This document shows positions 1-9,838 of a stretch of 41,877 nt of DNA, piece by piece; the stretch's first letter is position 1; the number at the start of each line of letters is the position of its first letter. Source of the stretch: an uncultured Prevotellaceae bacterium (GTDB taxonomy: Bacteria > Bacteroidota > Bacteroidia > Bacteroidales > Bacteroidaceae); assembly GCA_946407895.1 (NCBI GenBank), contig CAMJQA010000002.1, positions 1 to 41,877 on the forward strand, written 5' to 3'. A model generated the notes under the pieces. The model had not been told where the DNA came from, ran no database searches, and was given only the letters and a program-made list of their open reading frames with translations. A program made the position numbers and the translations under genes.

Positions 1-2
1 TG

Positions 3-605
3 TACGACATGACCCGCGTCAGCGGCAATGGTTACTTTGACAGCGAGGACAAGGAGGAGTCGCGCCATGCAGCCCGTGAGGCTATGGCCAGGCAGCGCCT
101 GGTCGACCCAATGGCGATGGCCGGCGGTGTGGTGAATCCGTTGCCCGACGATGCGCCGCAGTTTGTGAAGGACTACTACGACTACTACATCACCCCGCGT
201 GGCTACCACAAGCGCAGCGGAAACTCGAACGACGGATGGCGTAAGATAGGCACACAGGCGTTCTCCAATGCCCGCTTCCTATACTACATCAACGAGATTC
301 GTTCGGCAGTCATGGTGATGCACGGCGAGAAAGCCCATTCACGATACTTCGGTGAGGCCGCCTATAAGTATATGGTGGAAGGCCAGGCTGAGGGTTATCG
401 CTCGGCTATGCTGCTTGGCTCGTCCATGAACGTAGTGGCCAAACCCAATCCCAACCCTGAGAACAAGGAGCTGCTCATCATCCCCGGCGCATCGCATTGC
501 GACCTCTATGACGGCGGATATACCGAGCTGGTAGGTAAGGGCGAACCCAAGAACCTCATCCCCTGGGATAAACTGGCAGACTTTTTCAATAAGAATCTGA
601 AGTAA
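3..605 (+). CDS. Alpha/beta hydrolase, C-terminal part (5' end outside window)
   Basis: The reading frame is open from the left edge, so the N-terminal part with the nucleophile is missing. The visible ~200 residues look like the C-terminal half of a YcjY/dienelactone-hydrolase-like alpha/beta hydrolase. A VMVMHGEKAHSR strand-turn near the end of the fold and GASHCDLYD close to the C-terminus fit the acid/His part of the catalytic triad, with the His of ASH as catalytic base. The insertion with YYDYYITPRGYHKRS resembles the lid region of this family. The substrate cannot be told. A strong terminator follows 70 bp downstream, so this is the end of its transcript. The family call is good; the specific function is unknown. 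Confidence 0.75.
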   Translation, partial: YDMTRVSGNGYFDSEDKEESRHAAREAMARQRLVDPMAMAGGVVNPLPDDAPQFVKDYYDYYITPRGYHKRSGNSNDGWRKIGTQAFSNARFLYYINEIRSAVMVMHGEKAHSRYFGEAAYKYMVEGQAEGYRSAMLLGSSMNVVAKPNPNPENKELLIIPGASHCDLYDGGYTELVGKGEPKNLIPWDKLADFFNKNLK

Positions 606-677
606 AGGCGCGAAGCAAATACCCGGGCAGATAGATGTGGCGTAAGTGGGTGGCATCACCCTGGAAACTTATGCAGG

Positions 678-712
678 AAAGGCTGGTTAACGGAAACGAA
701 ACCAGCCTTTTT
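678..712 (+). terminator. Rho-independent terminator after the hydrolase
   Basis: AAAGGCTGGTT (678-688) pairs perfectly with AACCAGCCTTT (700-710) across an 11-nt loop, and the T run ends at 712. The rest of the gap to 902 is AT-rich (TATATATA tracts near 750 and 790) with no recognisable gene. Confidence 0.85.
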
Positions 713-902
713 GATGGGCTGCGCAATAAAAAGGGTGTCTGATACGTTATATATATGTGGCATGACCGGAAACGGAAGGGCTTACATTATATAATATATA
801 TATAACATTGAGTATTTGGCAATTGCCATGCATGGCTTCACATGGTGCAGAGGCTCAGCAATGCAGCATGGTGGCATGCCGAAACGACACGAGAAGAGAT
901 AT

Positions 903-2060
903 ATGCAGCTGATAAACAGAATGCGACAGGTGAAAATCCTGTTGGTCATAGCCGCAGTCATACTTAGTGTGGCGTCGCTCATCGTCTCGCACTTCCTGGT
1001 GCGTGACCTGGAGCTGGAGGAGCACCGCAAGATGGAGATCTGGGCAGAGGCAATGCGCTCGTTCAACAATGCCGGTGACGAGACGGACTTGACACTTGTC
1101 TGGAAGGTCATGAACGGTAATAACACCATTCCTGTAGTCGTATTGGACAGCCTGGGTAATGTACTTGACTACCGTAACCTTTCCATCCACGCCCAGGATG
1201 CGGCAGACAGCGCCTTGGCCATTCGTAGGAAAGCCACTGCCATGCATCAGGCTGACCGTACCATCCGCATCGACCTTTCAGGCTCGGGTTATGAGAGCAT
1301 CTGCTATGCCGACAGCCTGCTACTGAAGCGCCTGGCCTGGTGGCCCTACGTGCAATTGGGCGTGGTGCTGATCTTCGTCGTCGTGGCTATCTTTGCACTG
1401 CTCACCAGCAAGAAGGCTGAGCAGAACAAGGTGTGGGTGGGGCTCAGCAAGGAGACGGCTCACCAGCTGGGTACACCCATTAGCAGCTTGATGGCCTGGC
1501 AGGAGGTGCTGCGCGAGACATACCCCCAGGATACCCTGTTGCCTGAGATGGGTAAAGATGTGCAGCGGCTGCAGCGCATAGCCGAGCGGTTCAGCAAGAT
1601 CGGGTCGCAGCCAGAGCTGAAGACCGAGAACCTGAACGAGGTGGTGAGTCAGGCAGCCGGATACATCACCCGCCGGATAAGCAACCGTGTGGAGCTGAAG
1701 TGCGTGCTGCCCGAGCAGCCGCTCATTGCACAGGTCTGTGCCCCCCTCTTTGAGTGGGTTATTGAGAATCTGTGCAAGAATGCCATTGACGCCATGGACG
1801 GACGAGGCAAGATTACCGTTACGGCCAGCGAGGAACCCAACCGCTTTGTGATAGAAGTGGCCGACACAGGCAAGGGCATACCCAAGAAGGACTTCGGTAC
1901 CGTCTTTGCACCGGGATATACTACGAAGAAAAGAGGGTGGGGGCTTGGCCTCTCGCTGGCAAAGCGTATAGTGGAAGAATACCATAATGGACGCATTTTC
2001 GTCAAAAATTCAGAAGTCGGACGGGGTACAACCTTCCGAATTGAGTTGAAAAAACGATAA
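903..2060 (+). CDS. Membrane-bound sensor histidine kinase
   Basis: A two-component sensor kinase of 385 residues if started at the ATG at 903; in-frame ATGs at 816 and 876 would add residues without recognisable signal-anchor character. TM1 is at about residues 12-33. An extracytoplasmic sensor of ~110 residues follows, then TM2 at about 143-165. The H-box is SKETAHQLGTPISSL with phospho-acceptor His near residue 187; this HQLGTP form is common in Bacteroidota kinases. The ATPase domain shows the N-box NLCKNAIDAM (~290), G1 DTGKGIPKKDF and G2 GWGLGLSLAKRIVEEYHNG. No response regulator gene is adjacent, so this is an orphan kinase and its signal cannot be predicted. The start is uncertain; the family is not. 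Confidence 0.9.
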   Translation: MQLINRMRQVKILLVIAAVILSVASLIVSHFLVRDLELEEHRKMEIWAEAMRSFNNAGDETDLTLVWKVMNGNNTIPVVVLDSLGNVLDYRNLSIHAQDAADSALAIRRKATAMHQADRTIRIDLSGSGYESICYADSLLLKRLAWWPYVQLGVVLIFVVVAIFALLTSKKAEQNKVWVGLSKETAHQLGTPISSLMAWQEVLRETYPQDTLLPEMGKDVQRLQRIAERFSKIGSQPELKTENLNEVVSQAAGYITRRISNRVELKCVLPEQPLIAQVCAPLFEWVIENLCKNAIDAMDGRGKITVTASEEPNRFVIEVADTGKGIPKKDFGTVFAPGYTTKKRGWGLGLSLAKRIVEEYHNGRIFVKNSEVGRGTTFRIELKKR

Positions 2061-2084
2061 ATATGCATTTTTTTAGCCGGATTA

Positions 2085-2116
2085 TTGGGTCAATATAAGT
2101 TTTTTTTGTAAATTTG
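2085..2116 (+). promoter_or_regulatory. Bacteroidota-type promoter for DUF177-rpmF
   Basis: The -7 box TAAATTTG (2109-2116) fits TAnnTTTG. A TTG at 2085-2087 with 21 bp spacing is a plausible -33. The expected transcription start, about 5 nt past the box, leaves a leader of only a few nucleotides before the ATG at 2125. Confidence 0.6.
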
Positions 2117-2124
2117 CAGCCCGA

Positions 2125-2628
2125 ATGGAGAAATTGGACAGCTATAAAGTGAATCTGAAGGGCATGCCATCAGATACTGTGTCGTACCAGTGGCGTGTGG
2201 ATGATGACTTCTTCTCCGCTGTTCAAGGCCCTGAGCTTCAGCATGGAACGCTGGATGTCGCATTACGGGTGAAACGCACATCGGGAGCCTACGAGCTTGT
2301 TTTTCAGCTTGACGGCACGGTGAAAGTACAGTGCGACCGTTGTCTGGAACTTATGGACTTGCCCATTCAGGCCCAGCGAGAGCTGCGAGTAAGGCTTGGA
2401 GACGAATTCTCCGACGACGGGGAACTGGTGACCATCCCGTACGAGGACGGCACATTCAATGTGGCATGGAACCTCTACGAGATGATAGCACTGGAGATTC
2501 CCATCCGACACGTCCATAGCGATGGCCCTTGCGCCCGAGAGGACGATGAGGAAGAGATGGAAGACGATAGCCAGAAACCCACAGACAGCCGTTGGGACGA
2601 GTTAAAGAAATTAATGACAAACAAATAA
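2125..2628 (+). CDS. YceD/DUF177 family protein
   Basis: A 167-residue member of the DUF177 (YceD) family, which in most bacteria lies directly upstream of rpmF and is linked to 23S rRNA/50S subunit homeostasis. The typical metal-site-like pair CDRC is at about residues 70-73 in the conserved VQCDRCLE context. The tail is acidic (EREDDEEEMEDD) and precedes a C-terminal helix ending WDELKKLMTNK. rpmF starts 12 bp downstream and is surely co-transcribed. The exact molecular role of the family is not settled; the assignment rests on both sequence and position. Confidence 0.88.
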   Translation: MEKLDSYKVNLKGMPSDTVSYQWRVDDDFFSAVQGPELQHGTLDVALRVKRTSGAYELVFQLDGTVKVQCDRCLELMDLPIQAQRELRVRLGDEFSDDGELVTIPYEDGTFNVAWNLYEMIALEIPIRHVHSDGPCAREDDEEEMEDDSQKPTDSRWDELKKLMTNK

Positions 2629-2640
2629 AAAAAGAAAGAA

Positions 2641-2820
2641 ATGGCACATCCCAAAAGAAGACAGTCCAAGACAAGGACTCTCAAAAGAAGAACTCATGAC
2701 AAAGCTGTTGCACGCGCAATGGCCGTTTGCCCTAACTGCGGCGAGTTCCACATTTACCACACCGTATGCCCTGCCTGCGGTTACTACCGCGGTAAGCTGG
2801 CCATCGAGAAGGAAGCATAG
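2641..2820 (+). CDS. rpmF: 50S ribosomal protein L32
   Basis: A 59-codon gene beginning MAHPKRRQSKTRTLKRRTHD, the standard basic N-terminus of bL32. The zinc-ribbon-type cysteine pairs CPNC and CPAC are both present, so this is the four-Cys (C+) form. It ends KLAIEKEA. It follows DUF177 by 12 bp in the usual order and is followed by a hairpin terminator. plsX, which often follows rpmF in other phyla, is absent; fabH comes next. Confidence 0.97.
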   Translation: MAHPKRRQSKTRTLKRRTHDKAVARAMAVCPNCGEFHIYHTVCPACGYYRGKLAIEKEA

Positions 2821-2846
2821 CCTCTCCCTTGACGGTGCTGTTTAAT

Positions 2847-2885
2847 AGCCGCTAAAGCCTTATCGGCCTATGCGGCTTTATTTTG
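2847..2885 (+). terminator. Terminator after rpmF
   Basis: Two overlapping pairings are possible: AGCCGC (2847-2852) with GCGGCT (2872-2877), or TAAAGCC (2853-2859) with GGCTTTA (2874-2880). Both are followed by ATTTTGTT. It separates ribosomal protein expression from fabH, probably partially. Confidence 0.6.
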
Positions 2886-2929
2886 TTATACATTTATACA
2901 TTTTACTGACAGAAATGCAACTGACAGAA

Positions 2930-4021
2930 ATGGAAAGAATAAATGCTGTAATAACTGGAGTGGGTGGGTACGTGCCCGACTATATTCTGGACAATGAGGA
3001 GATGTCACGGATTGTTGACACCAGTGATGAATGGATAATGGAGCGCATTGGCGTGAAGACACGCCACATACTGAAGCCCGAGCAGGGCAGCGGTACGTCA
3101 TACATGATGACGCGTGCCGTGGAGCAGCTGCTGCGTAAGACACAGGCTGACCCGGACTCCGTGGAGGCTCTCATCTGCGCCACGACAACGCCTGATTATC
3201 ACTTCCCATCGACTGCTTCGCTTATCATAGGACGGACCGGACTGCATAACGCCTTCGGGTTCGATATGGAAGCAGCCTGTGCTGGCTTCCTCTTTGCCAT
3301 GGAGATGGGGGCCAATATGATTCGCTCGGGACGCTTCAAGCGCATCATCCTCTGTGGCGGTGAACACATGTCGAGCATGGTGAACTACCAGGACCGCAAT
3401 ACATGTCCCATCTTCGGTGACGGAGCGGGCTGCGTCATGATGGAGGCCACCAGCGAGGAGTATGGACTCATGGACTCCTATCTGCGTGTGGATGGCGAGG
3501 GATTTGATTATCTGCACATGGCAGCCGGAGGCTCAGCCTGCATGCCCAGCCACCAAACGGTGGATGCACGTCAGCACTTCGTCTTCCAGGACGGAAGGCC
3601 TGTCTTCAAGCACGCTGTGACGAAGATGTCGGACGCTGTGGAGACCATAGCCAAGCGGAACGGGCTCACAAAAGACGACATCGCCTGGGTTATACCCCAC
3701 CAGGCTAACGTACGCATAGAAACGGCAGTGGCCCGGCGCATAGGACTGGGTGAGGATCATGTAATGATAAACATTGACCACATGGCCAATACATCGGGCG
3801 GTACCCTGCCTCTGTGCCTATGGGAGTTTGAGAACCGTCTGCACAAGGGCGACAACCTCATCTTCACAGCCTTTGGCGCCGGTTTCTCGTGGGGAGCCAG
3901 CTATATGAAGTGGGGATACGACGGCGCTTCAGAAGCCGCCAAGGAGCCGGCCGAGTTCTATGACAGCAGGGTGATGACCCTGGATGAATGGAAGCAGAAG
4001 CGCAAGCAGGCAGAGGCTTGA
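2930..4021 (+). CDS. fabH: 3-oxoacyl-ACP synthase III (KASIII)
   Basis: A ketoacyl-ACP synthase III that condenses an acyl-CoA primer with malonyl-ACP to start fatty-acid synthesis in the cytoplasm. The triad is visible: Cys117 in [10 protein letters not shown], His257 in [10 protein letters not shown] and Asn287 in [14 protein letters not shown]. The start at 2930 gives [12 protein letters not shown], the normal N-terminus; an in-frame ATG at 2915 adds five residues and is the alternative. At 363 residues it is longer than the roughly 320-335 typical of the family, because of a C-terminal extension after the FGAGFSWGA motif. era follows within 50 bp. Confidence 0.93.
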   Translation: MERINAVITGVGGYVPDYILDNEEMSRIVDTSDEWIMERIGVKTRHILKPEQGSGTSYMMTRAVEQLLRKTQADPDSVEALICATTTPDYHFPSTASLIIGRTGLHNAFGFDMEAACAGFLFAMEMGANMIRSGRFKRIILCGGEHMSSMVNYQDRNTCPIFGDGAGCVMMEATSEEYGLMDSYLRVDGEGFDYLHMAAGGSACMPSHQTVDARQHFVFQDGRPVFKHAVTKMSDAVETIAKRNGLTKDDIAWVIPHQANVRIETAVARRIGLGEDHVMINIDHMANTSGGTLPLCLWEFENRLHKGDNLIFTAFGAGFSWGASYMKWGYDGASEAAKEPAEFYDSRVMTLDEWKQKRKQAEA

Positions 4022-4040
4022 CAGCGCAGAGGCTTGACAG
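4010..4040 (+). repeat. Direct repeat across the fabH stop codon
   Basis: GCAGAGGCTTGACAG occurs at 4010-4024 and again at 4026-4040, a 16-bp period. The first copy supplies the fabH stop codon (4019-4021). It looks like a small tandem duplication at the gene end. Confidence 0.7.
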
Positions 4041-4070
4041 ATAGACGAATTGAAATAATGCATTGAAACG

Positions 4071-4955
4071 ATGACGCATAAGGCCGGATTTGTAAATATC
4101 GTGGGCAACCCGAACGTGGGAAAGTCCACGCTGATGAACCTCCTGGTGGGAGAGCGTATCTCCATTGCCACCTTCAAGGCCCAGACTACGCGCCATCGCA
4201 TCATGGGCATACTGAATACGCCCGAGATGCAGATATGCTTTAGTGATACGCCTGGCGTACTGAAGCCTAACTATAAACTGCAGGAGCAGATGCTGCACTT
4301 CAGTGAGAGCGCCCTGCAAGACGCTGACGTGCTGCTCTATGTCACAGACATGGTGGAAACACCCGACAAGAACGCTGACTTCCTGGAGAAAGTGCGTGGC
4401 ATGAAGGTGCCTGTGCTGGTGCTGGTGAACAAGATAGACCTGGGTAACCAGCAGGCGCTGACGCAGAAGGTAGAGGAGTGGCATCAGGTACTGCCCGAAG
4501 CGGAGATTATACCCATCAGTGCCCTGCACCGCTTTAATGTGGACGTGGTGCTGAGGCGTATTCAGGAACTGTTGCCCGAAAGCCCTGCCTATTTCGACAA
4601 GGACCAGTGGACAGATAAGCCCGCCCGCTTCTTCGTGACGGAAATCATACGCGAGAAGATCCTTCTCTATTACGACAAGGAGGTGCCCTACAGCGTAGAG
4701 GTCGTTGTTGAGCAGTTTAAGGAAACGGAGCGCAATATACGTATCAATGCCGTCATCTATGTAGAACGCGAGAGCCAGAAGGGCATCATTATAGGGCACC
4801 AGGGTGTGGCGCTGAAGCGCGTGAGCACCGAGGCACGCAAGAGCCTGGAACGCTTCTTCGGTAAAACCATCTATCTGGAGACCTTCGTAAAGGTCGATAA
4901 GGACTGGCGCAGCAGCGAACGCGCCATGAAGATGTATGGTTACGACCTGGAGTAA
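4071..4955 (+). CDS. era: GTPase Era (16S rRNA maturation / 30S assembly)
   Basis: A 294-residue GTPase that binds the 3' end of 16S rRNA and assists 30S assembly. The N-terminal G domain has G1 GNPNVGKST, the T switch region TTRHRIMG, G3 DTPG, G4 NKID and G5 SAL. The C-terminal KH domain carries GIIIGHQGVALKRVS, the RNA-binding loop. Length and domain order are standard. der follows after about 50 bp, an arrangement seen in other Bacteroidota, so these two assembly GTPases are likely made from one transcript. Confidence 0.96.
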   Translation: MTHKAGFVNIVGNPNVGKSTLMNLLVGERISIATFKAQTTRHRIMGILNTPEMQICFSDTPGVLKPNYKLQEQMLHFSESALQDADVLLYVTDMVETPDKNADFLEKVRGMKVPVLVLVNKIDLGNQQALTQKVEEWHQVLPEAEIIPISALHRFNVDVVLRRIQELLPESPAYFDKDQWTDKPARFFVTEIIREKILLYYDKEVPYSVEVVVEQFKETERNIRINAVIYVERESQKGIIIGHQGVALKRVSTEARKSLERFFGKTIYLETFVKVDKDWRSSERAMKMYGYDLE

Positions 4956-5008
4956 GCCCTTGCCCATTGAACGTAGTACGTAGTCCGTTGTCCAAATAAA
5001 TTGTGAAT

Positions 5009-6322
5009 ATGTCAAATATCGTAGCTATAGTAGGTCGCCCTAATGTGGGTAAATCTACACTTTTCAACCGTCTGACGCAGACGCGGCATGCCATAGTCAG
5101 TGACGAGGCCGGCACAACACGTGACCGCCAGTATGGCAAGTGTGAATGGACAGGCCGCGAGTTCTCCGTCATAGACACTGGAGGTTGGGTGGTTAATTCC
5201 GATGATATCTTTGAGGAGGAGATACGTAAGCAGGTGGCGCTGGCTACCGATGAAGCTGACGTAATCCTGTTTCTGGTGGATGTGGAGAATGGCGTGACGG
5301 ACCTGGACGAGCAAGTGGCGGATATCCTGCGCCGCTCGCCAAAGCCTGTGCTCCTGGTTGCCAACAAAACGGACCATAATGACCAAATCTATCAGTCGGC
5401 TGAGTTCTACAGTTTAGGTTTGGGCGACCCGTATTGCATCTCGGCCATGACGGGAAGCGGAACTGGCGACCTGCTGGATGAGGTGCTGAAACGCTTCCCC
5501 AAGGAAGACCGCGAGATGCCCGAGGAGAATATTCCCCGCTTTGCTGTCGTAGGACGCCCGAATACAGGAAAGAGCAGCCTGGTGAATGCCTTCATAGGCG
5601 AGGACCGTCATATCGTGACCGACATAGCCGGCACTACGCGCGACAGCATTTATACGCGCTATGATAAGTTTGGCTTTGATTTCTATCTGGTTGATACTGC
5701 CGGTATCCGCAGGAAGAGCAAGGTCACCGAGGATCTGGAATTCTACAGCGTGATGCGTTCGATCCGAAGCATAGAGAACAGCGATGTCTGCATACTGATG
5801 ATTGACGCTACACGCGGCATAGAGGCACAGGACCTCAACATCTTCCAGATTATACAGCGTAATCAGAAGAGCCTGGTGGTCGTTGTGAATAAATGGGACC
5901 TGGTGCCCGACAAGGATACTAAGGTGATGAAGACTATGGAGGATGCCATACGTACGCGCATGGCACCTTTCACCGACTTTCCCATCATCTTTGCCTCGGC
6001 ACTGACTAAGCAGCGCATCTTCCGTGTGCTGGAAACAGCCAAGGAGGTCTTTGAGAACCGTCGCCGCCGCGTTTCAACGGCCAAGTTGAACGAAGAGATG
6101 CTGCCGCTTATTGAAGCGTATCCGCCCCCATCGATGAAGGGGAAGTACATAAAGATAAAGTACTGCATGCAGATACCTGACGTGCGCGTGCCCAGCTTTG
6201 TCTTTTATGCCAACCTGCCCCAGTATGTAAAGGAGCCTTACCGTCGCTTCCTGGAGAATAAAATTCGCGAGCGGTGGGACTTTCAGGGTTGCCCCATAAA
6301 CATCTTCATCCGCCAGAAATGA
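5009..6322 (+). CDS. der: Ribosome-associated GTPase Der (EngA)
   Basis: An essential double GTPase for 50S subunit assembly, 437 residues from the ATG at 5009 ([17 protein letters not shown]). A GTG two codons upstream is possible but less likely. The first G domain is [17 protein letters not shown]; the second is [19 protein letters not shown]-terminal KH-like domain follows, ending INIFIRQK. The stop overlaps the ATG of the next gene (ATGA at 6319-6322), so they are translationally coupled. Confidence 0.96.
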   Translation: MSNIVAIVGRPNVGKSTLFNRLTQTRHAIVSDEAGTTRDRQYGKCEWTGREFSVIDTGGWVVNSDDIFEEEIRKQVALATDEADVILFLVDVENGVTDLDEQVADILRRSPKPVLLVANKTDHNDQIYQSAEFYSLGLGDPYCISAMTGSGTGDLLDEVLKRFPKEDREMPEENIPRFAVVGRPNTGKSSLVNAFIGEDRHIVTDIAGTTRDSIYTRYDKFGFDFYLVDTAGIRRKSKVTEDLEFYSVMRSIRSIENSDVCILMIDATRGIEAQDLNIFQIIQRNQKSLVVVVNKWDLVPDKDTKVMKTMEDAIRTRMAPFTDFPIIFASALTKQRIFRVLETAKEVFENRRRRVSTAKLNEEMLPLIEAYPPPSMKGKYIKIKYCMQIPDVRVPSFVFYANLPQYVKEPYRRFLENKIRERWDFQGCPINIFIRQK

Positions 6323-6729
6323 ACCACCTGAGTCGTTTTCCGCTGTGTGGCTTGCTGCTGGTGATGATGATGTCTGTCGGTTGCCGTAGGCAGGGAGACC
6401 ATTTTTCGCATGCCAGTGCACGGGAGGCTGCTGAACGTTTCTATGCCAGTCTCATTTCAGGACGGTACGATGAATATGTCATGGCTCATAATGGAGCTGA
6501 CAGCCTGCCTACAGCCTACCGTTCGCAACTGGTTGACCTGGCAGGACAGTTCATGGCACAGCAACAGTCCGCCCGGGGGGGCATTCTGAGCGCAACGGCA
6601 ACGAACGATACTTTGATGGAGGCAGATTCCTCTGCCCGTGTATATCTGGATATTGTATTTGCAGACAGCCTGTGTGAGCAGGTGAGCCTCCCCCTGTTGT
6701 TCCGCGACGGGAAATGGAGGCTGAGGTAA
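6319..6729 (+). CDS. Small putative lipoprotein
   Basis: 136 residues with an N-terminal hydrophobic segment and lipobox SVGC at about residues 20-23, so it is probably lipid-anchored to an envelope membrane. The mature part ([20 protein letters not shown], later YLDIVFADS and [11 protein letters not shown]) has the length and end pattern of small NTF2-like/DUF4878-type lipoproteins; that is an inference. It starts inside the der stop codon (ATGA) and ends 23 bp before the M16 protease ATG, so all three may be co-transcribed. It is broadly similar in plan to the lipoprotein at 16566-16979. Confidence 0.75.
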   Translation: MNHLSRFPLCGLLLVMMMSVGCRRQGDHFSHASAREAAERFYASLISGRYDEYVMAHNGADSLPTAYRSQLVDLAGQFMAQQQSARGGILSATATNDTLMEADSSARVYLDIVFADSLCEQVSLPLLFRDGKWRLR

Positions 6730-6752
6730 ACGAAGTTATAAAACAGAACGAT

Positions 6753-9554
6753 ATGAAACGTATTATCTATTCTTTACTCACCTTTATTATTGTGGTGAGT
6801 GCGTCTGCTCAAGAGATGCAGATGCCCTTAGTTCCGCTGGATCCCGCAGTCCGCAGGGGGACATTGTCCAACGGGCTGACCTATTACATCCGGCACAACG
6901 AGTGGCCCGAGAAACGTGCAGACTTCTACATTGCCCAGCGTGTGGGCTCAATGCAGGAAGAGGAGAACCAGCGCGGACTGGCCCACTTCCTGGAGCACAT
7001 GTGCTTCAACGGTACCACACACTTTCCAGGTGATGCCTTGAAGCAGTATCTTGAGCGTATCGGTGTGAAGTTTGGTGAGAACCTGAACGCATACACATCG
7101 TTTGACGAGACGGTGTACAATGTAAATAACGTGAATGTAGAGATGCCCGGCGCACTAGACTCCTGCCTGCTCATCCTGCACGATTGGAGCCACGACCTGC
7201 TGCTCGAGGACAAGGAGATAGACAAGGAGCGTGGCGTCATCAACGAGGAATGGCGCATGCGCCGCAGTGCGATGATGCGTATGCAGGAAGCCGCCTTCCA
7301 TGAACTATACCGGGGCAGCAAGTACGCAGACCGTATGCCTATCGGTACGATGGACATCGTCATGAACTTCCCCTACGAAGACCTGCGTGCATACTATCGC
7401 CGTTGGTATCGCCCCGACCTGCAGGCTATCGTCATCGTGGGTGATGTGGACGTTGACCAGATGGAGCAGAAGATAAAGACGGTATTTGCCGACATACCGG
7501 CTCCCTCGCCCGAAGCACCCGAACGCGAGTATTTCCCCGTAGAGGATAACGTAGAACCCCTTGTGTCTGTTCAGAAAGACAAGGAACAACCAGCATCCTA
7601 TGCTATGCTGTTCTTTAAGACAGAGCCCCTGGCACGCCAGATGCGTGGCACGATGGCTGGCCTGATGACGAACTACGTGATGGAGGCTGTTTCCAGTATG
7701 ATGGCCGAGCGTATTCAGGATATCGTGCGTCAGGCAGATGCTCCCTTCCTGAATGCCTACCTCTCATACGGCGAATACCTTGTGGCCAAGACCAAGGATG
7801 CTTACGACGCCACGGTCATCATGAAGGACGGACGCTATCTGGAGGGCATAGCCGCTATGTATCGCGAACTGCTGCGTGCCTCGCGATTCGGCTTTACCGA
7901 GGGCGAGTATGACCGTTTCAAGCAGGAGTACCTTTCCCAGCTGGATGCTGCCTACGAGCGCCGCAACAAGATAGAGAATACCAGCTATGTGCAGGAATAT
8001 GTGCGTCACTTCCTGGATGGCGAACCAGCCCCAGGTATTGAATACGAGCATGAGACCATGAAGAAGCTGGTTCCCCAGCTGCCCCTGCAGATGATAAACC
8101 AGACCATTGCACAGCTGCCTCCTACGAACCGGGCCATCGCCCTCTTCCTGCCCGACAAGGAAGGTATTGAGTATCCCACCGAGGAGCAGATTATGAAAGC
8201 CCTGAAAGCTGTTGACGAAGAGCAGATTGAGGGCCTGAAAGAGGAGGTTAACAACGACCCGCTGGTTCCGGAGCTCACCTCTGACGTCACGGTGAAGAAG
8301 GAGAGTGCAGACGTCTATGGCTCACAGCTCATTACTCTGAGCAACGGCATTCGCGTGCATGTCCTGAAGACCGACTATGCCCCCAATCAGATCAGTATGA
8401 AAGCTAGCAGCTGGGGCGGCAGCAGTCTGTACCCCGACGATGAATATCTGCTCGTTGACAATGCGCCTATGGTTAGCCTGGGCGGTTGGGGCAGCTTTAC
8501 AGCTTCGCAGCTTCAAAAGAGGCTGGCTGGCATCCAGGCCAGTGTGAATCCCACTCTGTTCGACCGTACAGAGGGACTGTCTGGCAGTTGCGTGAAGAAG
8601 GACCTGGAGACTATGATGCAGCTCACCTACCTCTGCTTTACCGCTCCGCATCGCGATGACGAGACCTACCAGAGCACTTTGGCCCGTCTTAAAGACCAGC
8701 TGAAGAACATGGATATGAACCCGCAGACAGCCCTGCAGGACAGTATTGCCAGTGTGGTGTATGGTAATGATGTACGTCACAAGCGTATGCGAATGGAGGA
8801 TGTCGATAAACTGGACTACGACCGCATCCTCGATATCTACAAGCAGCGCTTTGCCAACGCAGCCGACTTCGAGTTCTACTTCGTGGGCGACGTAGATGTG
8901 GATACCCTGCGCCCGATGCTCTGCAAGTACCTGGGTGCCCTGCCCACGCAGAAGGGACACGAGAAGTACCGCAACATATCGTCGCGAATGAGGCGAGGCC
9001 AGTACACCTGCCTCTTCGAGAAGGAGCAGGACACACCGAACAGTCTGACTCTTTTCCTCTATCATCAGAAAATGAAGGACAACCTGCGCACCAGCATACA
9101 GCTCTCCATGCTCGAACAGGCTATGCAGATGCTCTATACCGAAACCGTCCGCGAAGACGAGGGCGGAGCCTATAGCGTAGGCGTCTCGGCATCCCTGAGA
9201 GACTATCCCGAGCAGCAGGGTATCATGCAGATTGTGCTGCCTACTGCTCCTGATAAGCGCGACCGTATGATGGAGGTGATCGAGCAGGGCATAAAGCGAA
9301 TCTGCGACGAAGGCCCCAGCGAGGACAATCTGCAGAAGATACGTCAGTACATGCTGCGTTCGCACAGCGAAGACCTCAAGAAAAACGATTACTGGATGAA
9401 CGAACTACAAGCCCGCACCCGCTACGGCGAGGACAACGTAACGGCCTACGAACGGGAAGTGGAGCGCGTCACCATTGCCGACCTGCAGAAGCTGGCACGC
9501 CGCATATTCAGTAGCGGAAACAAACTGGTTGTGGGCATGACGAGTCCACAATAA
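6753..9554 (+). CDS. M16 family zinc metalloprotease (double-domain, exported)
   Basis: An insulinase/pitrilysin-family peptidase of 933 residues. The ATG at 6753 gives a clean signal peptide (MKRIIYSLLTFIIVVSASAQ), so it acts in the periplasm or envelope. The inverted zinc motif HFLEH is at residues 78-82, and the third ligand lies in GVINEEWRMRR (Glu165 or 166). The N half (~30-500) is the active M16 unit and the C half (~530-930, with ITLSNGIRVHVLKTD and VREDEGGAYSVGVSAS) is the inactive partner, the usual clamshell. Substrates are unknown; family members degrade peptides. A strong terminator follows at 9630. Confidence 0.93.
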   Translation: MKRIIYSLLTFIIVVSASAQEMQMPLVPLDPAVRRGTLSNGLTYYIRHNEWPEKRADFYIAQRVGSMQEEENQRGLAHFLEHMCFNGTTHFPGDALKQYLERIGVKFGENLNAYTSFDETVYNVNNVNVEMPGALDSCLLILHDWSHDLLLEDKEIDKERGVINEEWRMRRSAMMRMQEAAFHELYRGSKYADRMPIGTMDIVMNFPYEDLRAYYRRWYRPDLQAIVIVGDVDVDQMEQKIKTVFADIPAPSPEAPEREYFPVEDNVEPLVSVQKDKEQPASYAMLFFKTEPLARQMRGTMAGLMTNYVMEAVSSMMAERIQDIVRQADAPFLNAYLSYGEYLVAKTKDAYDATVIMKDGRYLEGIAAMYRELLRASRFGFTEGEYDRFKQEYLSQLDAAYERRNKIENTSYVQEYVRHFLDGEPAPGIEYEHETMKKLVPQLPLQMINQTIAQLPPTNRAIALFLPDKEGIEYPTEEQIMKALKAVDEEQIEGLKEEVNNDPLVPELTSDVTVKKESADVYGSQLITLSNGIRVHVLKTDYAPNQISMKASSWGGSSLYPDDEYLLVDNAPMVSLGGWGSFTASQLQKRLAGIQASVNPTLFDRTEGLSGSCVKKDLETMMQLTYLCFTAPHRDDETYQSTLARLKDQLKNMDMNPQTALQDSIASVVYGNDVRHKRMRMEDVDKLDYDRILDIYKQRFANAADFEFYFVGDVDVDTLRPMLCKYLGALPTQKGHEKYRNISSRMRRGQYTCLFEKEQDTPNSLTLFLYHQKMKDNLRTSIQLSMLEQAMQMLYTETVREDEGGAYSVGVSASLRDYPEQQGIMQIVLPTAPDKRDRMMEVIEQGIKRICDEGPSEDNLQKIRQYMLRSHSEDLKKNDYWMNELQARTRYGEDNVTAYEREVERVTIADLQKLARRIFSSGNKLVVGMTSPQ

Positions 9555-9629
9555 TACACTGCAACCAACATACCCCTTCACCCCCTTCTCTTTTCAAAAA
9601 TGTGAGTGGGGTAGGGTAAACCCAGTATT

Positions 9630-9675
9630 AAAAGGGGATGGTGCTTCAAAATATAGCACTATCCCCCTTTTCTAT
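9630..9675 (+). terminator. Strong terminator after the M16 protease
   Basis: AAAAGGGGATGGTGCT (9630-9645) pairs with the complementary arm at 9655-9671 with one bulge and one G-U pair, around a 9-nt loop, followed by a T-rich tract. The rest of 9555-9782 holds no gene that I can see. Confidence 0.85.
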
Positions 9676-9782
9676 AATAATATTGGGGCGTAATAGCGGG
9701 TTTTTGAGCGTCTCACTGCATTTTTTTCGTGTGGAGACAGAAGATTTAAACTTTTTTAACATCGGTGTATTGATTTTATTTG

Positions 9783-9790
9783 TATATTTG
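9783..9790 (+). promoter_or_regulatory. -7 promoter box for the Lys/Ala/Pro-repeat gene
   Basis: TATATTTG matches TAnnTTTG exactly, 48 bp before the ATG at 9839. No clear TTTG -33 is seen, only a T-rich run at about 9752-9757. Confidence 0.55.
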
Positions 9791-9838
9791 CCGCCGGAAA
9801 TGAGAAAATAGGAATAATTGCTTCATTTATAATAGTAT

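Noticed and set aside
3864..5015. 383-codon minus-strand frame opposite era
   Set aside because: Shadow of fabH/era; His/Leu-rich antisense composition and no conserved motif.
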